A stretch of DNA of 64,000 bases from the NCBI GenBank assembly GCA_032027165.1, contig JAVSMO010000001.1:1986458-2050457 (forward strand), given 5' to 3'. Numbering within the stretch: the first letter of the stretch is position 1; each line of letters begins with the position of its first letter. Positions 54,477 to 63,039 of the stretch are shown here, piece after piece. The DNA is from Denitratisoma sp. GTDB taxonomy: Bacteria; Pseudomonadota; Gammaproteobacteria; Burkholderiales; Rhodocyclaceae. The notes below the pieces were generated by a model that searched no databases, was not told the origin of the DNA, and saw only the letters and a program-made list of their open reading frames with translations. Position numbers and translations under genes: made by a program.

Positions 54477-57102
54477 GCACACCCGCCATCCCGCCGGCAC
54501 GCCGGACTGGCACACCCTGCGCATCGACGCGACCTTGCAGTCGCTGCACGCCGATGCGCGGGGACTGACTTCCGCCGAGGCCGCCGCGCGCCTGGCGCGG
54601 CACGGCCCGAACGCCCTGCCGGAAGGCCGCAGCCGTTCCGTCGCGCGCATGCTGCTCGACCAGTTCTCGGACTTCATGATCCTGGTGCTGATCGCCGCGG
54701 CGGTGGTCTCCGGCATCGTCGGCGAGCCTTCGGACACCATCGCCATCATCGTCATCGTGCTGCTGAATGCCGTCATCGGCTTCACCCAGGAGTGGCGCGC
54801 CGAGCGCGCCATGGCGGCCCTGCGCATGATGGCGGCGCCCTCGGCCCGCGTGCGCCGCGACGGCGCCGTGGCGACCCTGCCGGCCGACGGGCTGGTGCCC
54901 GGCGACGTCGTGCTGCTGGAGGCCGGCAACGTGGTGCCGGCCGACCTGCGCCTGATCGAGGCGGCGCAGCTGCGCGTCGCCGAGGCGGCGCTCACCGGGG
55001 AGTCGCAGCCGGTCGAAAAGCGCACGGAGGCCCTCGCCGAGGCGCATCTGGCGCTCGGCGACCGCGGCAACATGGCCTGGAAGGGGACGCTGGTCGCCAA
55101 CGGCCGCGGCACCGGCGTGGTCGTCGCCACCGGGCTCGCCACCGAGCTGGGGCGCATCGCCCGGCTGCTCGAAGGCGCCGAGGAAGTGAAGACGCCGCTG
55201 CAGAAGCGCCTGGCCCGCTTCGGCGCACGGCTGGCCTGGGCGGTGCTGGCGATCTGCGCCATCGTCTTCGCCGCCGGCCTGCTGCGCGGCGAGCCGCCGG
55301 TATTGATGTTCCTCACCGCCGTCAGCCTCGCCGTGGCGGCGATCCCCGAGGCGCTGCCGGCGGTGGTGGCCATCTCGCTGGCGCTGGGCGCCTCGAAGAT
55401 GGTGAAGCAGAACGCCCTCATCCGGCGCCTGCCGGCGGTGGAGACGCTCGGCTCGATCACCTACATCTGCTCGGACAAGACCGGCACGCTGACGCAGAAC
55501 CGCATGCGGGCGGAGGCCTTCTGGGCGGACGGCGAGGACGAGCGCGCCGAGCCCTGGCCGAGCCTGCTGCGCGCCCTGGCGCTGGTCAACGACGCCGCCC
55601 CCGCGGCCGACGGCGGCATCGTCGGCGATCCCACCGAAGTGGCGCTGCTGGAGGCGGCGATCGCGCGCGGCGTCGATCTCGCCGCGCTGGAAAGTCAGTC
55701 GCCGCGGCACGGCGAGTTTCCCTTCGATTCCGAGCGCAAGCGCATGGCCACCCTGCATGCCGACGGCGCCGGCTTCCTCGCCTGCGTCAAGGGCGCGCCG
55801 GAGGCGGTGCTCGATCGCTGCTCCCGGCGGCTGACCGCGCACGGGCCCGAACCGTTCGATGCCGCCGCCGCGCTGGCGCAGGCCGACCGCCTCGCCGCGC
55901 GCGGGCTGCGCGTGCTGGCCTTCGCCGAGCGCCGCTTCGACCGCCTGCCGGCGGATGCCGCAGAGGCTGAGAGCGGCCTCACCTTCCTCGGCCTGGTCGG
56001 CCTGATGGACCCGCCGCGCGACGAGGCGGCGCAGGCCGTCGACGAATGCCAGGCGGCCGGCATCGTGCCGGTGATGATCACCGGCGACCATCCGGCCACG
56101 GCACGCGCCATCGCCGAGCGGCTCGGCATCCTCGACCGGGGCGGGCGCGTCGTCAGCGGCGTCGAGCTGGCCGCGCTTTCCGACGCGGACTTCGCCGCGC
56201 AGGTGAAGGACATCCGCGTCTATGCCCGCGTCGATCCGGAGCAGAAGATCCGCATCGTCCAGGCGCTGCAGGCGGCCGGCGAGTTCGCCGCCATGACCGG
56301 CGACGGCGTGAACGACGCGCCGGCGCTCAAGCGCGCCGACATCGGCGTGGCGATGGGCAAGGGCGGCACCGACGTCGCGCGCGAGGCGGCGCACATGGTG
56401 CTGCTCGACGACAACTTCGCCTCCATCGTGCATGCGGTGCGCGAGGGGCGGCGCATCTTCGACAACATCCGCAAGTTCATCAAGTACACGATGACCAGCA
56501 ACTCGGGCGAGATCTGGACCATCTTCCTCGCCCCCTTCCTCGGCCTGCCGATCCCGCTGCTGCCGATCCACATCCTGTGGATCAACCTCGTCACCGACGG
56601 CCTGCCCGGGCTGGCGCTCGCCGCCGAGCGCGCCGAACGCAACGTCATGCAGCGGCCGCCGCGCGCGCCGACGGAAAGCATCTTCGCCCACGGCATGTGG
56701 CAGCACATCGTCTGGGTCGGCCTCACCATGGGCGGGGTGTGCCTGCTGCTGCAGGCCTGGTCGATCCACCACAGCGGCGCGCACTGGCAGACGATGGTGT
56801 TCACCGTGCTGTGCCTGTCGCAGCTCGGCCATGCGCTGGCCATCCGCTCCGAGCGCGACTCGACCTTCCGCCTCGGCTTCTGGTCGAACCCGCTGCTGAT
56901 GGCCACGGTGGTGTTCACCCTCGGCCTGCAGCTGGCGACGATCTACGTGCCGGCGCTCAATCCGGTCTTCAAGACCGAGCCGCTCGACTGGGACGAGCTG
57001 GCGATCTGCCTGCTCCTGTCGACCGCGGTGTTCTTCGCCGTCGAGGCGGAAAAGTGGCTGGTGCGGCGCGGCCTCCTCTACCGCGGCAGCCCGCTGCGAT
57101 AG
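54466..57102 (+). CDS. P-type cation ATPase, calcium (IIA) type
   Basis: 878 residues. Actuator TGES at 177-180; membrane ion-site motif P294-E-A-L; phosphorylated Asp337 in DKTGTLTQN; nucleotide and hinge motif TGDGVNDAPALKRADIGVAM; ten helices in all. N-terminal HTLRIDATLQSLHADARGL and PEALP mark SERCA/PMCA-like type IIA pumps. Exports Ca2+ (or Mn2+) from the cytoplasm. Translationally coupled to the Na/Ca exchanger. Confidence 0.93.
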   Translation: MAPEHTRHPAGTPDWHTLRIDATLQSLHADARGLTSAEAAARLARHGPNALPEGRSRSVARMLLDQFSDFMILVLIAAAVVSGIVGEPSDTIAIIVIVLLNAVIGFTQEWRAERAMAALRMMAAPSARVRRDGAVATLPADGLVPGDVVLLEAGNVVPADLRLIEAAQLRVAEAALTGESQPVEKRTEALAEAHLALGDRGNMAWKGTLVANGRGTGVVVATGLATELGRIARLLEGAEEVKTPLQKRLARFGARLAWAVLAICAIVFAAGLLRGEPPVLMFLTAVSLAVAAIPEALPAVVAISLALGASKMVKQNALIRRLPAVETLGSITYICSDKTGTLTQNRMRAEAFWADGEDERAEPWPSLLRALALVNDAAPAADGGIVGDPTEVALLEAAIARGVDLAALESQSPRHGEFPFDSERKRMATLHADGAGFLACVKGAPEAVLDRCSRRLTAHGPEPFDAAAALAQADRLAARGLRVLAFAERRFDRLPADAAEAESGLTFLGLVGLMDPPRDEAAQAVDECQAAGIVPVMITGDHPATARAIAERLGILDRGGRVVSGVELAALSDADFAAQVKDIRVYARVDPEQKIRIVQALQAAGEFAAMTGDGVNDAPALKRADIGVAMGKGGTDVAREAAHMVLLDDNFASIVHAVREGRRIFDNIRKFIKYTMTSNSGEIWTIFLAPFLGLPIPLLPIHILWINLVTDGLPGLALAAERAERNVMQRPPRAPTESIFAHGMWQHIVWVGLTMGGVCLLLQAWSIHHSGAHWQTMVFTVLCLSQLGHALAIRSERDSTFRLGFWSNPLLMATVVFTLGLQLATIYVPALNPVFKTEPLDWDELAICLLLSTAVFFAVEAEKWLVRRGLLYRGSPLR
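54549..54572 (-). repeat. 24-bp bipartite motif, copy 12 (two mismatches, minus orientation)
   Basis: Minus-strand GAAGTCAGTC (54572-54563), core CCCGCGCA, TCGGCG (54554-54549). Opposite to coding; codons DARGLTSA near the P-ATPase N-terminus. The weakest copy. Confidence 0.55.
55691..55714 (+). repeat. 24-bp bipartite motif, copy 13
   Basis: Perfect AAAGTCAGTC (55691-55700), core GCCGCGGC, ACGGCG (55709-55714). Same strand as coding in the P-ATPase nucleotide domain, reading ESQSPRHG. Confidence 0.9.
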
Positions 57103-57216
57103 GCGGGGCATTCTTCGCTTTTCCCGAAGGGCAGCCGCAGGTTTTCCTGAGCGGCTTGCCCCTGCGCACCGCCTCGGCGAGAATGGGCTTGCCCCGACAA
57201 GAAGACGCCACGACCG

Positions 57217-60015
57217 GTGACCGATTCGAGCCTCCTGTTCCTCGCCCTCGCCGCCGCCTTCGCCGGCGTGCCGCTGCCGCTCCTCGCCGCCCGCTTCGGC
57301 CGCGCCGCGGCGGCCTGGGCCTGCGCCGGCACGATGGCGCTGTGCCTGGCGTTGCTCGCGCCGCTGCTGCCGCCGGTGTTCGCCGGCGCAACGGTCGTCG
57401 CGCGCCTCGCCTGGCTGCCGGCGCACGGCCTCGACCTCGCCCTGCGCCTGGACGGCCTCGGCATGCTCTTCGCGCTGCTCATCCTCGGCATCGGCCTGCT
57501 GGTGGTGCTCTACGCCCACTACTACCTGCCGGTGGCCGACCGGCTCGGCCGCTTCTTCAGCCTGCTGACGCTGTTCATGGCGGCCATGCTCGGCGTCGCC
57601 CTGTCGGAAAACCTGCTGCTGCTGGTGGTGTTCTGGGAGATCACCAGCCTGGCTTCCTTCCTGCTCATCGCCTACAAGCGCGAGCTGCACGACTCGCGCA
57701 TCGCCGCGCGCATGGCGCTGGCGGTGACCGGCGCCGGCGGGCTGGCGCTGCTCGCCGGCGTGCTGCTGCTCGGCCACATCGCCGGCAGCTTCGAGCTGTC
57801 GACGGTGCTGGCCGCCGGCGAGCGCATCCGCGGCCACGCCCTCTACGTGCCGATGCTGCTGCTGGTGCTCCTCGGCGCCTTCACCAAGTCGGCGCAGTTC
57901 CCCTTCCACTTCTGGCTGCCCAACGCCATGGCGGCGCCGACGCCGGTGTCGGCCTACCTGCATTCGGCGACCATGGTGAAGGCCGGCGTCTTCCTGCTGG
58001 CGCGGCTGCATCCGGCGCTCTCCGGCACCGACGCGTGGTTCTACATCGTCGGCGGCGTCGGCGCGACGACGCTGGTGTATTCGGCCTGGGTGGCGCTGTT
58101 CCGCCACGACCTGAAGGGCCTGCTGGCCTATTCCACCACCAGCCACCTCGGCCTGATCACCCTGCTGTTCGGCCTCGACACGCCGCTGTCGGTAGTCGCC
58201 GGCGTCTTCCACATCATCAACCACGCCATCTTCAAGGCCTCGCTGTTCATGGCCGCCGGCATCGTCGACCACGAGTGCGGCACGCGCGACATGCGCAAGG
58301 TGAACGGCCTCTTCCGCATCATGCCCATCACCGCCACCCTGGCCATCGTCGCCGCCGGCGCCATGGCCGGCGTGCCGCTCGCCAACGGCTTCCTCAGCAA
58401 GGAGATGTTCTTCGCCGAAACCATCGGCCACCCGGCCTTCGAGGAAGTCGGCTGGCTGCTGCCGCTGTTCGCCACCCTGGCCGGCGTGCTGGCGGTGGCC
58501 TACTCCTCGCGCTTCATCCACGACGTCTTCTTCAACGGCGCGCCCATCGACCTGCCGCGCCAGCCGCACGAGCCGCCGCGCTGGCTGCGCGCGCCGATCG
58601 AGGTGCTGGTGGTGGCCTGCCTACTGGTCGGCATCTTCCCGGAGTGGAGCGTGGCGCCGCTGCTCGGGGCGGCGGCGGGCGCGGTGCTGCAGGGGCCGCT
58701 GCCGGAATTCCGGCTGGCGTTGTGGCACGGTTTCAATACCCCCTTCGCCATGAGCCTGGCGGCGCTGGCCGGCGGCGTGCTGGTCTATGCCCTGCGGCGG
58801 CCGCTGTTCGCCCTCTACGAGCGCCTGCCCTCGCTGCACGCGCGCATCGCCTTCGAGCGCTTCTACGAGCGGCTGGCGGCTTTCGCCCGCACTGCCGTCG
58901 GCATGGCGGACAACGGCTCGCTGCAGCGCTACGCCATGCTCTTCGTCGCCTTCGCCCTGGCGCTCGGCGGCTGGGCCTGGCACTCGGCGCCGGCGCGGCG
59001 CGGCGAGACGGTCGTCATGCTGCCGGCCGACGCCGCCGGCCTGTGGGCGCTGGCGGCGCTGGCGCTCGCCGCCGTCGGCGCGACCGTGCTGCACCGGCGC
59101 CGGCTCACCGCCATCGTGCTGATGAGCGTCGTCGGCCTGATCGTGGCGCTCACCTTCGAGCGCTTCTCGGCACCCGACCTGGCGCTGACCCAGCTCGCGG
59201 TGGAAGTCGTCACCATCGTCCTGCTGCTGCTCGCCCTGCACTACCTGCCGCAGCAGCCGCCGCCGGAGCGCGGCCGCGCGCGGCTGGCGCGCGATGCGCT
59301 GCTCGCGGCGGCCGCCGGCCTGGGCTTCGGCGCCGCCGCCTGGGCGCTGCTGACCTCGCCCTTCGACACCGTGTCGGCCTATTTCCTCGAGCAGTCCGTG
59401 CCCGGCGGCGGCGGGACCAACGTGGTGAACGTCATCCTGGTGGACTTCCGCGGCTTCGACACCCTGGGCGAGATCACCGTGCTGGCGATGGTCGGTCTGG
59501 CCGCGCATGCGCTGCTCGACCGGCTGGTGCTCGTCGCGCCGGCGCACGACGCCGACGGCCGCCCGTGGAGCGGCGAGCGCCACCCGCTGTTCCTGCAGAT
59601 GCTGATGCGCCCGCTGCTGCCGCTGGCGCTGGCGGTCTCCGCCTTCCTCTTCCTGCGCGGGCACAACCTGCCGGGCGGCGGCTTCGTCGCCGGGCTGGTG
59701 ACCGGCGTCGCCCTGATCCTGCAATACCTCGCCGCCGGCATCGACTTCGCCCGGCCGCGCCTGCCGCGGCGCACCCCGCAACTGCTCGCGCTCGGCCTGG
59801 CGCTGGCCGCCGGCACCGGCGCGGCGAGCTGGCTCTTCGGCCGGCCCTTCCTCACCAGCGCCCACGGCCGCCTCGGCCTGCCGCTGATCGGCGAGGTGGA
59901 GATCGCCTCGGCGCTGCTGTTCGACCTCGGCGTCTACCTCGTCGTCGTCGCCACCGTGCTGATGGCGCTGGCCGAACTCGGCCGCCTGTCGCGCCGCGAC
60001 GCGGAGGCCGCCTGA
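57217..60015 (+). CDS. mrpA: Mrp antiporter subunit A with fused MrpB-type region
   Basis: 932 residues from a GTG at 57217. NuoL-like antiporter core with about 16-18 helices (residues 1-500: HYYLPVADRLGRFFSLL, FWLPNAMAAPTPVSAYLHSATMVKAG). The C-terminal part (about 760-930) ends with LRGHNLPGGGFVAGLVTGVALILQYL, the MrpB-type region. A and B are thus fused, as in group 2 Mrp systems; no separate mrpB occurs. It exchanges Na+ for H+ as part of the six- to seven-subunit complex encoded downstream. The 114-base gap before it has no clear promoter. Confidence 0.93.
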   Translation: MTDSSLLFLALAAAFAGVPLPLLAARFGRAAAAWACAGTMALCLALLAPLLPPVFAGATVVARLAWLPAHGLDLALRLDGLGMLFALLILGIGLLVVLYAHYYLPVADRLGRFFSLLTLFMAAMLGVALSENLLLLVVFWEITSLASFLLIAYKRELHDSRIAARMALAVTGAGGLALLAGVLLLGHIAGSFELSTVLAAGERIRGHALYVPMLLLVLLGAFTKSAQFPFHFWLPNAMAAPTPVSAYLHSATMVKAGVFLLARLHPALSGTDAWFYIVGGVGATTLVYSAWVALFRHDLKGLLAYSTTSHLGLITLLFGLDTPLSVVAGVFHIINHAIFKASLFMAAGIVDHECGTRDMRKVNGLFRIMPITATLAIVAAGAMAGVPLANGFLSKEMFFAETIGHPAFEEVGWLLPLFATLAGVLAVAYSSRFIHDVFFNGAPIDLPRQPHEPPRWLRAPIEVLVVACLLVGIFPEWSVAPLLGAAAGAVLQGPLPEFRLALWHGFNTPFAMSLAALAGGVLVYALRRPLFALYERLPSLHARIAFERFYERLAAFARTAVGMADNGSLQRYAMLFVAFALALGGWAWHSAPARRGETVVMLPADAAGLWALAALALAAVGATVLHRRRLTAIVLMSVVGLIVALTFERFSAPDLALTQLAVEVVTIVLLLLALHYLPQQPPPERGRARLARDALLAAAAGLGFGAAAWALLTSPFDTVSAYFLEQSVPGGGGTNVVNVILVDFRGFDTLGEITVLAMVGLAAHALLDRLVLVAPAHDADGRPWSGERHPLFLQMLMRPLLPLALAVSAFLFLRGHNLPGGGFVAGLVTGVALILQYLAAGIDFARPRLPRRTPQLLALGLALAAGTGAASWLFGRPFLTSAHGRLGLPLIGEVEIASALLFDLGVYLVVVATVLMALAELGRLSRRDAEAA

Positions 60016-60356
60016 TGGAAGCGCTGCTCGCCATCGCCATCGGCACGCTGACCGCCTGCGGCGTCTTCCTGCTGCTGCGCGCGCGCACCTTCGCCGTGGT
60101 GCTGGGACTGACTTTGCTCTCCTACGCGGTGAACCTGTTCCTCTTCGCCAGCGGCCGCCTGATGCCCGGCGCGCCGCCGCTGATCCGCGACGGCGCCTTC
60201 TACACCGACCCGCTGCCGCAGGCGCTGGTGCTCACCGCCATCGTCATCGGCTTCGGCATGACCGCCTACCTCGTCATGCTGGCGCTGCGCGCGCTGGCCG
60301 AATCCGGCGACGACCACGTCGACGCGAAAGGACCGGGGAGGGAGGATTCGCAGTGA
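60015..60356 (+). CDS. mrpC: Mrp antiporter subunit C
   Basis: 113 residues, three membrane helices, NuoK-like (SYAVNLFLFASGRLMPGAPPL; the Asn and Gly of the first helix pair are conserved). The start overlaps mrpA's stop by one base (TGATG). Carries a perfect 24-bp motif copy. Confidence 0.92.
   Translation: MEALLAIAIGTLTACGVFLLLRARTFAVVLGLTLLSYAVNLFLFASGRLMPGAPPLIRDGAFYTDPLPQALVLTAIVIGFGMTAYLVMLALRALAESGDDHVDAKGPGREDSQ
60092..60115 (-). repeat. 24-bp bipartite motif, copy 14 (minus orientation)
   Basis: Minus-strand perfect AAAGTCAGTC (60115-60106), core CCAGCACC, ACGGCG (60097-60092). Opposite to coding in mrpC, encoding AVVLGLTL in a membrane helix. Confidence 0.9.
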
Positions 60357-61882
60357 TCCAGCACGCCCCGATCCTGCCGATCCTGATTCCCTTCGCCGCG
60401 GCGCTGGTGCTGCTGGCCGGCACCGGCCGCGGGCTCGCCTTCCAGCGCGGCACGGGCCTCGCCGCGGCCCTCACCGGCATCGCCGCCGCCGCCTGGCTGA
60501 CGCTGCTGGCCGACCGCGGCGACATCCTCGTCTACGCCCTCGGCGACTGGCCGGCGCCCTTCGGCATCGTGCTGGCGGTGGATCGCCTCGCCGCCGGCAT
60601 GACGCTGCTGACGGCGCTGCTCGCCGCCGTCAGCCTGCTGCATGCCAGCCACGGCTTCGACGCCCGCGGCCGGCATTTTCATCCGCTCTTCCAGCTGCAG
60701 ATCGTCGGCCTGCAGGGCGCCTTCCTCACCGGCGACCTGTTCAACCTGTTCGTCTTCTTCGAGGTGATGCTGCTCGCCTCGTATGCGCTGCTGGCCCACG
60801 GCGGCGGCCTCGCCCGCACCCGCGCCGGGCTCGCCTACGTCGTGCTCAACCTCGCCGGCTCGGCGCTGTTCCTCATCGCGCTGGGCCTGCTCTATGGCAC
60901 GCTGGGCACGCTCAACCTGGCCGACGTGGCGCTGCGCCTGCAGGGCACCGGGCACGATCCCGCCCTGGCGCGGCTCGCCGCCGCGCTGCTCGTCGCCGTC
61001 TTCGCGCTGAAGGCGGCGCTGCTGCCGCTCTCCTTCTGGCTGCCGACGAGCTACGCCGCCGCCGGCGCGCCGGTAGCGGCGCTCTTCGCCCTCATGACCA
61101 AGGTCGGCATCGTCGCCCTCCTGCGCGTGCAGGTCGTGGCCTTCGCCCCGGCGGCGGCCACCGCCGACCTCCTCGCCGGCTGGCTGACGCCGCTGGCGCT
61201 GGCCACGGTGCTCTTCGCCGCCCTCGGCGCGCTCGCCGCCGGACGGCTGCGCGAGCTCGCCGCCTGGCTGGTGCTCGGCTCCGCCGGCATCCTGCTGGCC
61301 GTGCCTGCGCTGGCCGGCGCCGACCTCACCGCGGCGGCGCTGTATTACCTCGTCCAGTCCACCTTCGCCGGCGCCGCCTTCTTCCTGCTGGCGGAGCGCA
61401 TCGCCGAACGGCGCGGCGACGCCTCCGACGCCTTCCTGCCGGGACCGGCGCTGGCGGCGCCGTGGCTGGCGCTGGGCTTTTTCCTGGCGGCGGCGACGGT
61501 CTCCGGGCTGCCGCCCTTCTCCGGCTTCATCGGCAAGCTGATGCTGCTCGAAGCGTTCCGCCCGACCCCCGCCGCCGTCGCCGTGTGGAGCGTGCTGCTG
61601 ACGGCGGGCTTCCTCTTCATGGCGTCGCTGGCGCGCAACGGCAGCCGCCTGTTCTGGGAGCGCAAGCCGGACCTGCCGGCGCCGGCTGCCGGACCCGTCG
61701 GCTGGCAGCGGGCGACGGCCATCGTCCTGCTCGTCGCCGCCGGCCCGCTGCTGGCGCTGTTCGCGCGGCCGGTGGCGGATTACGCCGCGCGCGCCGCCGC
61801 CCAGCTGCACGCGCCGAAGGCCTACATCGGCACCGTGCTGGGCAAGGACGTCCGCTCGATCTGGCGGCAGAGGCGGCCATGA
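60353..61882 (+). CDS. mrpD: Mrp antiporter subunit D
   Basis: 509 residues, about 14 membrane helices, NuoM/N-like (LTGDLFNLFVFFEVMLLASYALLAHGG, with the Glu of the proton channel; ALLPLSFWLPTSYAAAGAPVAALF with the key Lys region). GTG start at 60353 overlapping mrpC by 4 bases. Pairs with MrpA to form the antiport channel. Confidence 0.93.
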   Translation: MIQHAPILPILIPFAAALVLLAGTGRGLAFQRGTGLAAALTGIAAAAWLTLLADRGDILVYALGDWPAPFGIVLAVDRLAAGMTLLTALLAAVSLLHASHGFDARGRHFHPLFQLQIVGLQGAFLTGDLFNLFVFFEVMLLASYALLAHGGGLARTRAGLAYVVLNLAGSALFLIALGLLYGTLGTLNLADVALRLQGTGHDPALARLAAALLVAVFALKAALLPLSFWLPTSYAAAGAPVAALFALMTKVGIVALLRVQVVAFAPAAATADLLAGWLTPLALATVLFAALGALAAGRLRELAAWLVLGSAGILLAVPALAGADLTAAALYYLVQSTFAGAAFFLLAERIAERRGDASDAFLPGPALAAPWLALGFFLAAATVSGLPPFSGFIGKLMLLEAFRPTPAAVAVWSVLLTAGFLFMASLARNGSRLFWERKPDLPAPAAGPVGWQRATAIVLLVAAGPLLALFARPVADYAARAAAQLHAPKAYIGTVLGKDVRSIWRQRRP

Positions 61883-61951
61883 GCGCCCCGCACGGCCGCC
61901 CGAAGGGGCGCAAGCCACAACAAGGAGCCGCGCAGCGGCGAACCGCCGTCA

Positions 61952-61972
61952 CCCCCTCCCGCGGGGAGGGGG
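61952..61972. repeat. CCCCTCCC-type intergenic hairpin in the mrp operon
   Basis: CCCCCTCCC (61952-61960) and GGGAGGGGG (61964-61972) pair perfectly. It belongs to the same dispersed family as 1297 and 2395 and lies in the only long gap of the mrp operon (61883-61991), where it may act as a partial terminator or RNA stabiliser between mrpD and mrpE. Confidence 0.6.
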
Positions 61973-61991
61973 CTGGGGGGAGGGAAGTCCA

Positions 61992-62483
61992 ATGATACGA
62001 AGGCTGCTCCCGCATCCGGCCCTGTCCGCCGCCATCTTCCTGCTCTGGGCGGCGCTGAGCAACGCGGCGTCCGTCGGCGCGCTCGCCGTCGGCACGCTGC
62101 TCGCCGTGCTGCTGCCGGCGGTCACGCGGCCGTTCTGGCCGGACGCGCCGCGCCTGCGGCGCCCCGGCCTCGCCCTGCGGCTCGCCGCGCGGGTGGCCCT
62201 CGACATCGTCGTCGCCAACGCGGCGGTGGCGCGCCGCGTCCTCGGCCCGATCGCGAACCTTCAGCCGGCCTTCGTCGAGGTGCCGCTGGACCTGCGCGAC
62301 CCCTTCGCCGCGACCATCCTCGCCAGCATCGTTTCGCTGACGCCGGGAACGGTCTCCATCGACGTCGATCAAACCCGCTGGGTGCTCTCGCTGCATGCCC
62401 TCGACGCACCCGACCCGCAGGCGCTCGTCGCCGCCATCAAGGCGCGCTACGAAGCGCCGCTGAAGGAGGTCTTCGCATGCTGA
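61992..62483 (+). CDS. mrpE: Mrp antiporter subunit E
   Basis: 163 residues; helices at about 10-60 and a soluble C-terminus typical of MrpE (VSLTPGTVSIDVDQTRWVLSLHALD). Stabilises the complex. Ends 7 bases into the mrpF start. It is separated from mrpD by a 109-base gap with a dispersed hairpin; GGGAGGG is upstream of its ATG. Confidence 0.9.
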   Translation: MIRRLLPHPALSAAIFLLWAALSNAASVGALAVGTLLAVLLPAVTRPFWPDAPRLRRPGLALRLAARVALDIVVANAAVARRVLGPIANLQPAFVEVPLDLRDPFAATILASIVSLTPGTVSIDVDQTRWVLSLHALDAPDPQALVAAIKARYEAPLKEVFAC

Positions 62484-62746
62484 ACTTCGCCATCGAAACC
62501 GGCTTCGTCCTCATCGGACTGGCCATGACGCTGAACCTGTGGCGCCTCGTGCGCGGCCCGGACGCCACCGACCGCATCCTCGCGCTCGACACCCTGACCA
62601 TCAACGCCATCGCCCTGCTGGTGCTGTTCGGCGTGCGCGCCGGCAGCAGCGCCTATTTCGAGGCGGCGCTGATCCTCGCCGTGATGGGCTTCGTCGGCAC
62701 CGTGGCGCTGGCCAAGTTCCTGCTGCGCGGAGACATCATCGAATGA
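62477..62746 (+). CDS. mrpF: Mrp antiporter subunit F
   Basis: 89 residues, three membrane helices, with RGPDATDRILALDTLTINAIAL, the family's conserved loop. Overlaps mrpE by 7 bases and mrpG by 4 bases. Confidence 0.92.
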   Translation: MLNFAIETGFVLIGLAMTLNLWRLVRGPDATDRILALDTLTINAIALLVLFGVRAGSSAYFEAALILAVMGFVGTVALAKFLLRGDIIE

Positions 62747-63039
62747 ACCCTGCCATCGAAGCCATCGTCTCCGCGCTGATCCTGCTCGGCGCCGCCTTCG
62801 CCCTGCTCGGCTCGATCGGGCTGGCGCGGCTGCCGGATTTCTTCACGCGGCTGCACGGCCCGACCAAGGCCACCACGCTCGGCGTCGGCGCCATGGTGCT
62901 GGCCTCGTCCCTGTACTTCAGCACGACGGCGCCGGGGCTCAGCCTGCACGAGATCGCCGTGCTGGTGTTCCTCTTCATCTCCGCGCCGGTCTCCGCCCAC
63001 GTGCTGGCCAAGGCGGCGCTGCACCGGAAGAAGCCGTGA
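62743..63039 (+). CDS. mrpG: Mrp antiporter subunit G
   Basis: 98 residues, three membrane helices, with GLARLPDFFTRLHGPTKATTLGVGAM, typical for MrpG. Last subunit of the antiporter. GTGA overlap with the next gene suggests the operon continues into the phosphate cotransporter. Confidence 0.92.
   Translation: MNPAIEAIVSALILLGAAFALLGSIGLARLPDFFTRLHGPTKATTLGVGAMVLASSLYFSTTAPGLSLHEIAVLVFLFISAPVSAHVLAKAALHRKKP

Noticed and set aside
54442..60356. Very long open frames on the other strand or in other frames of the P-ATPase and Mrp genes
   Set aside because: They are by-products of high GC content, with Arg/Ala/Gly/His-rich, low-complexity translations and no homology-like pattern; the known genes occupy the same DNA.
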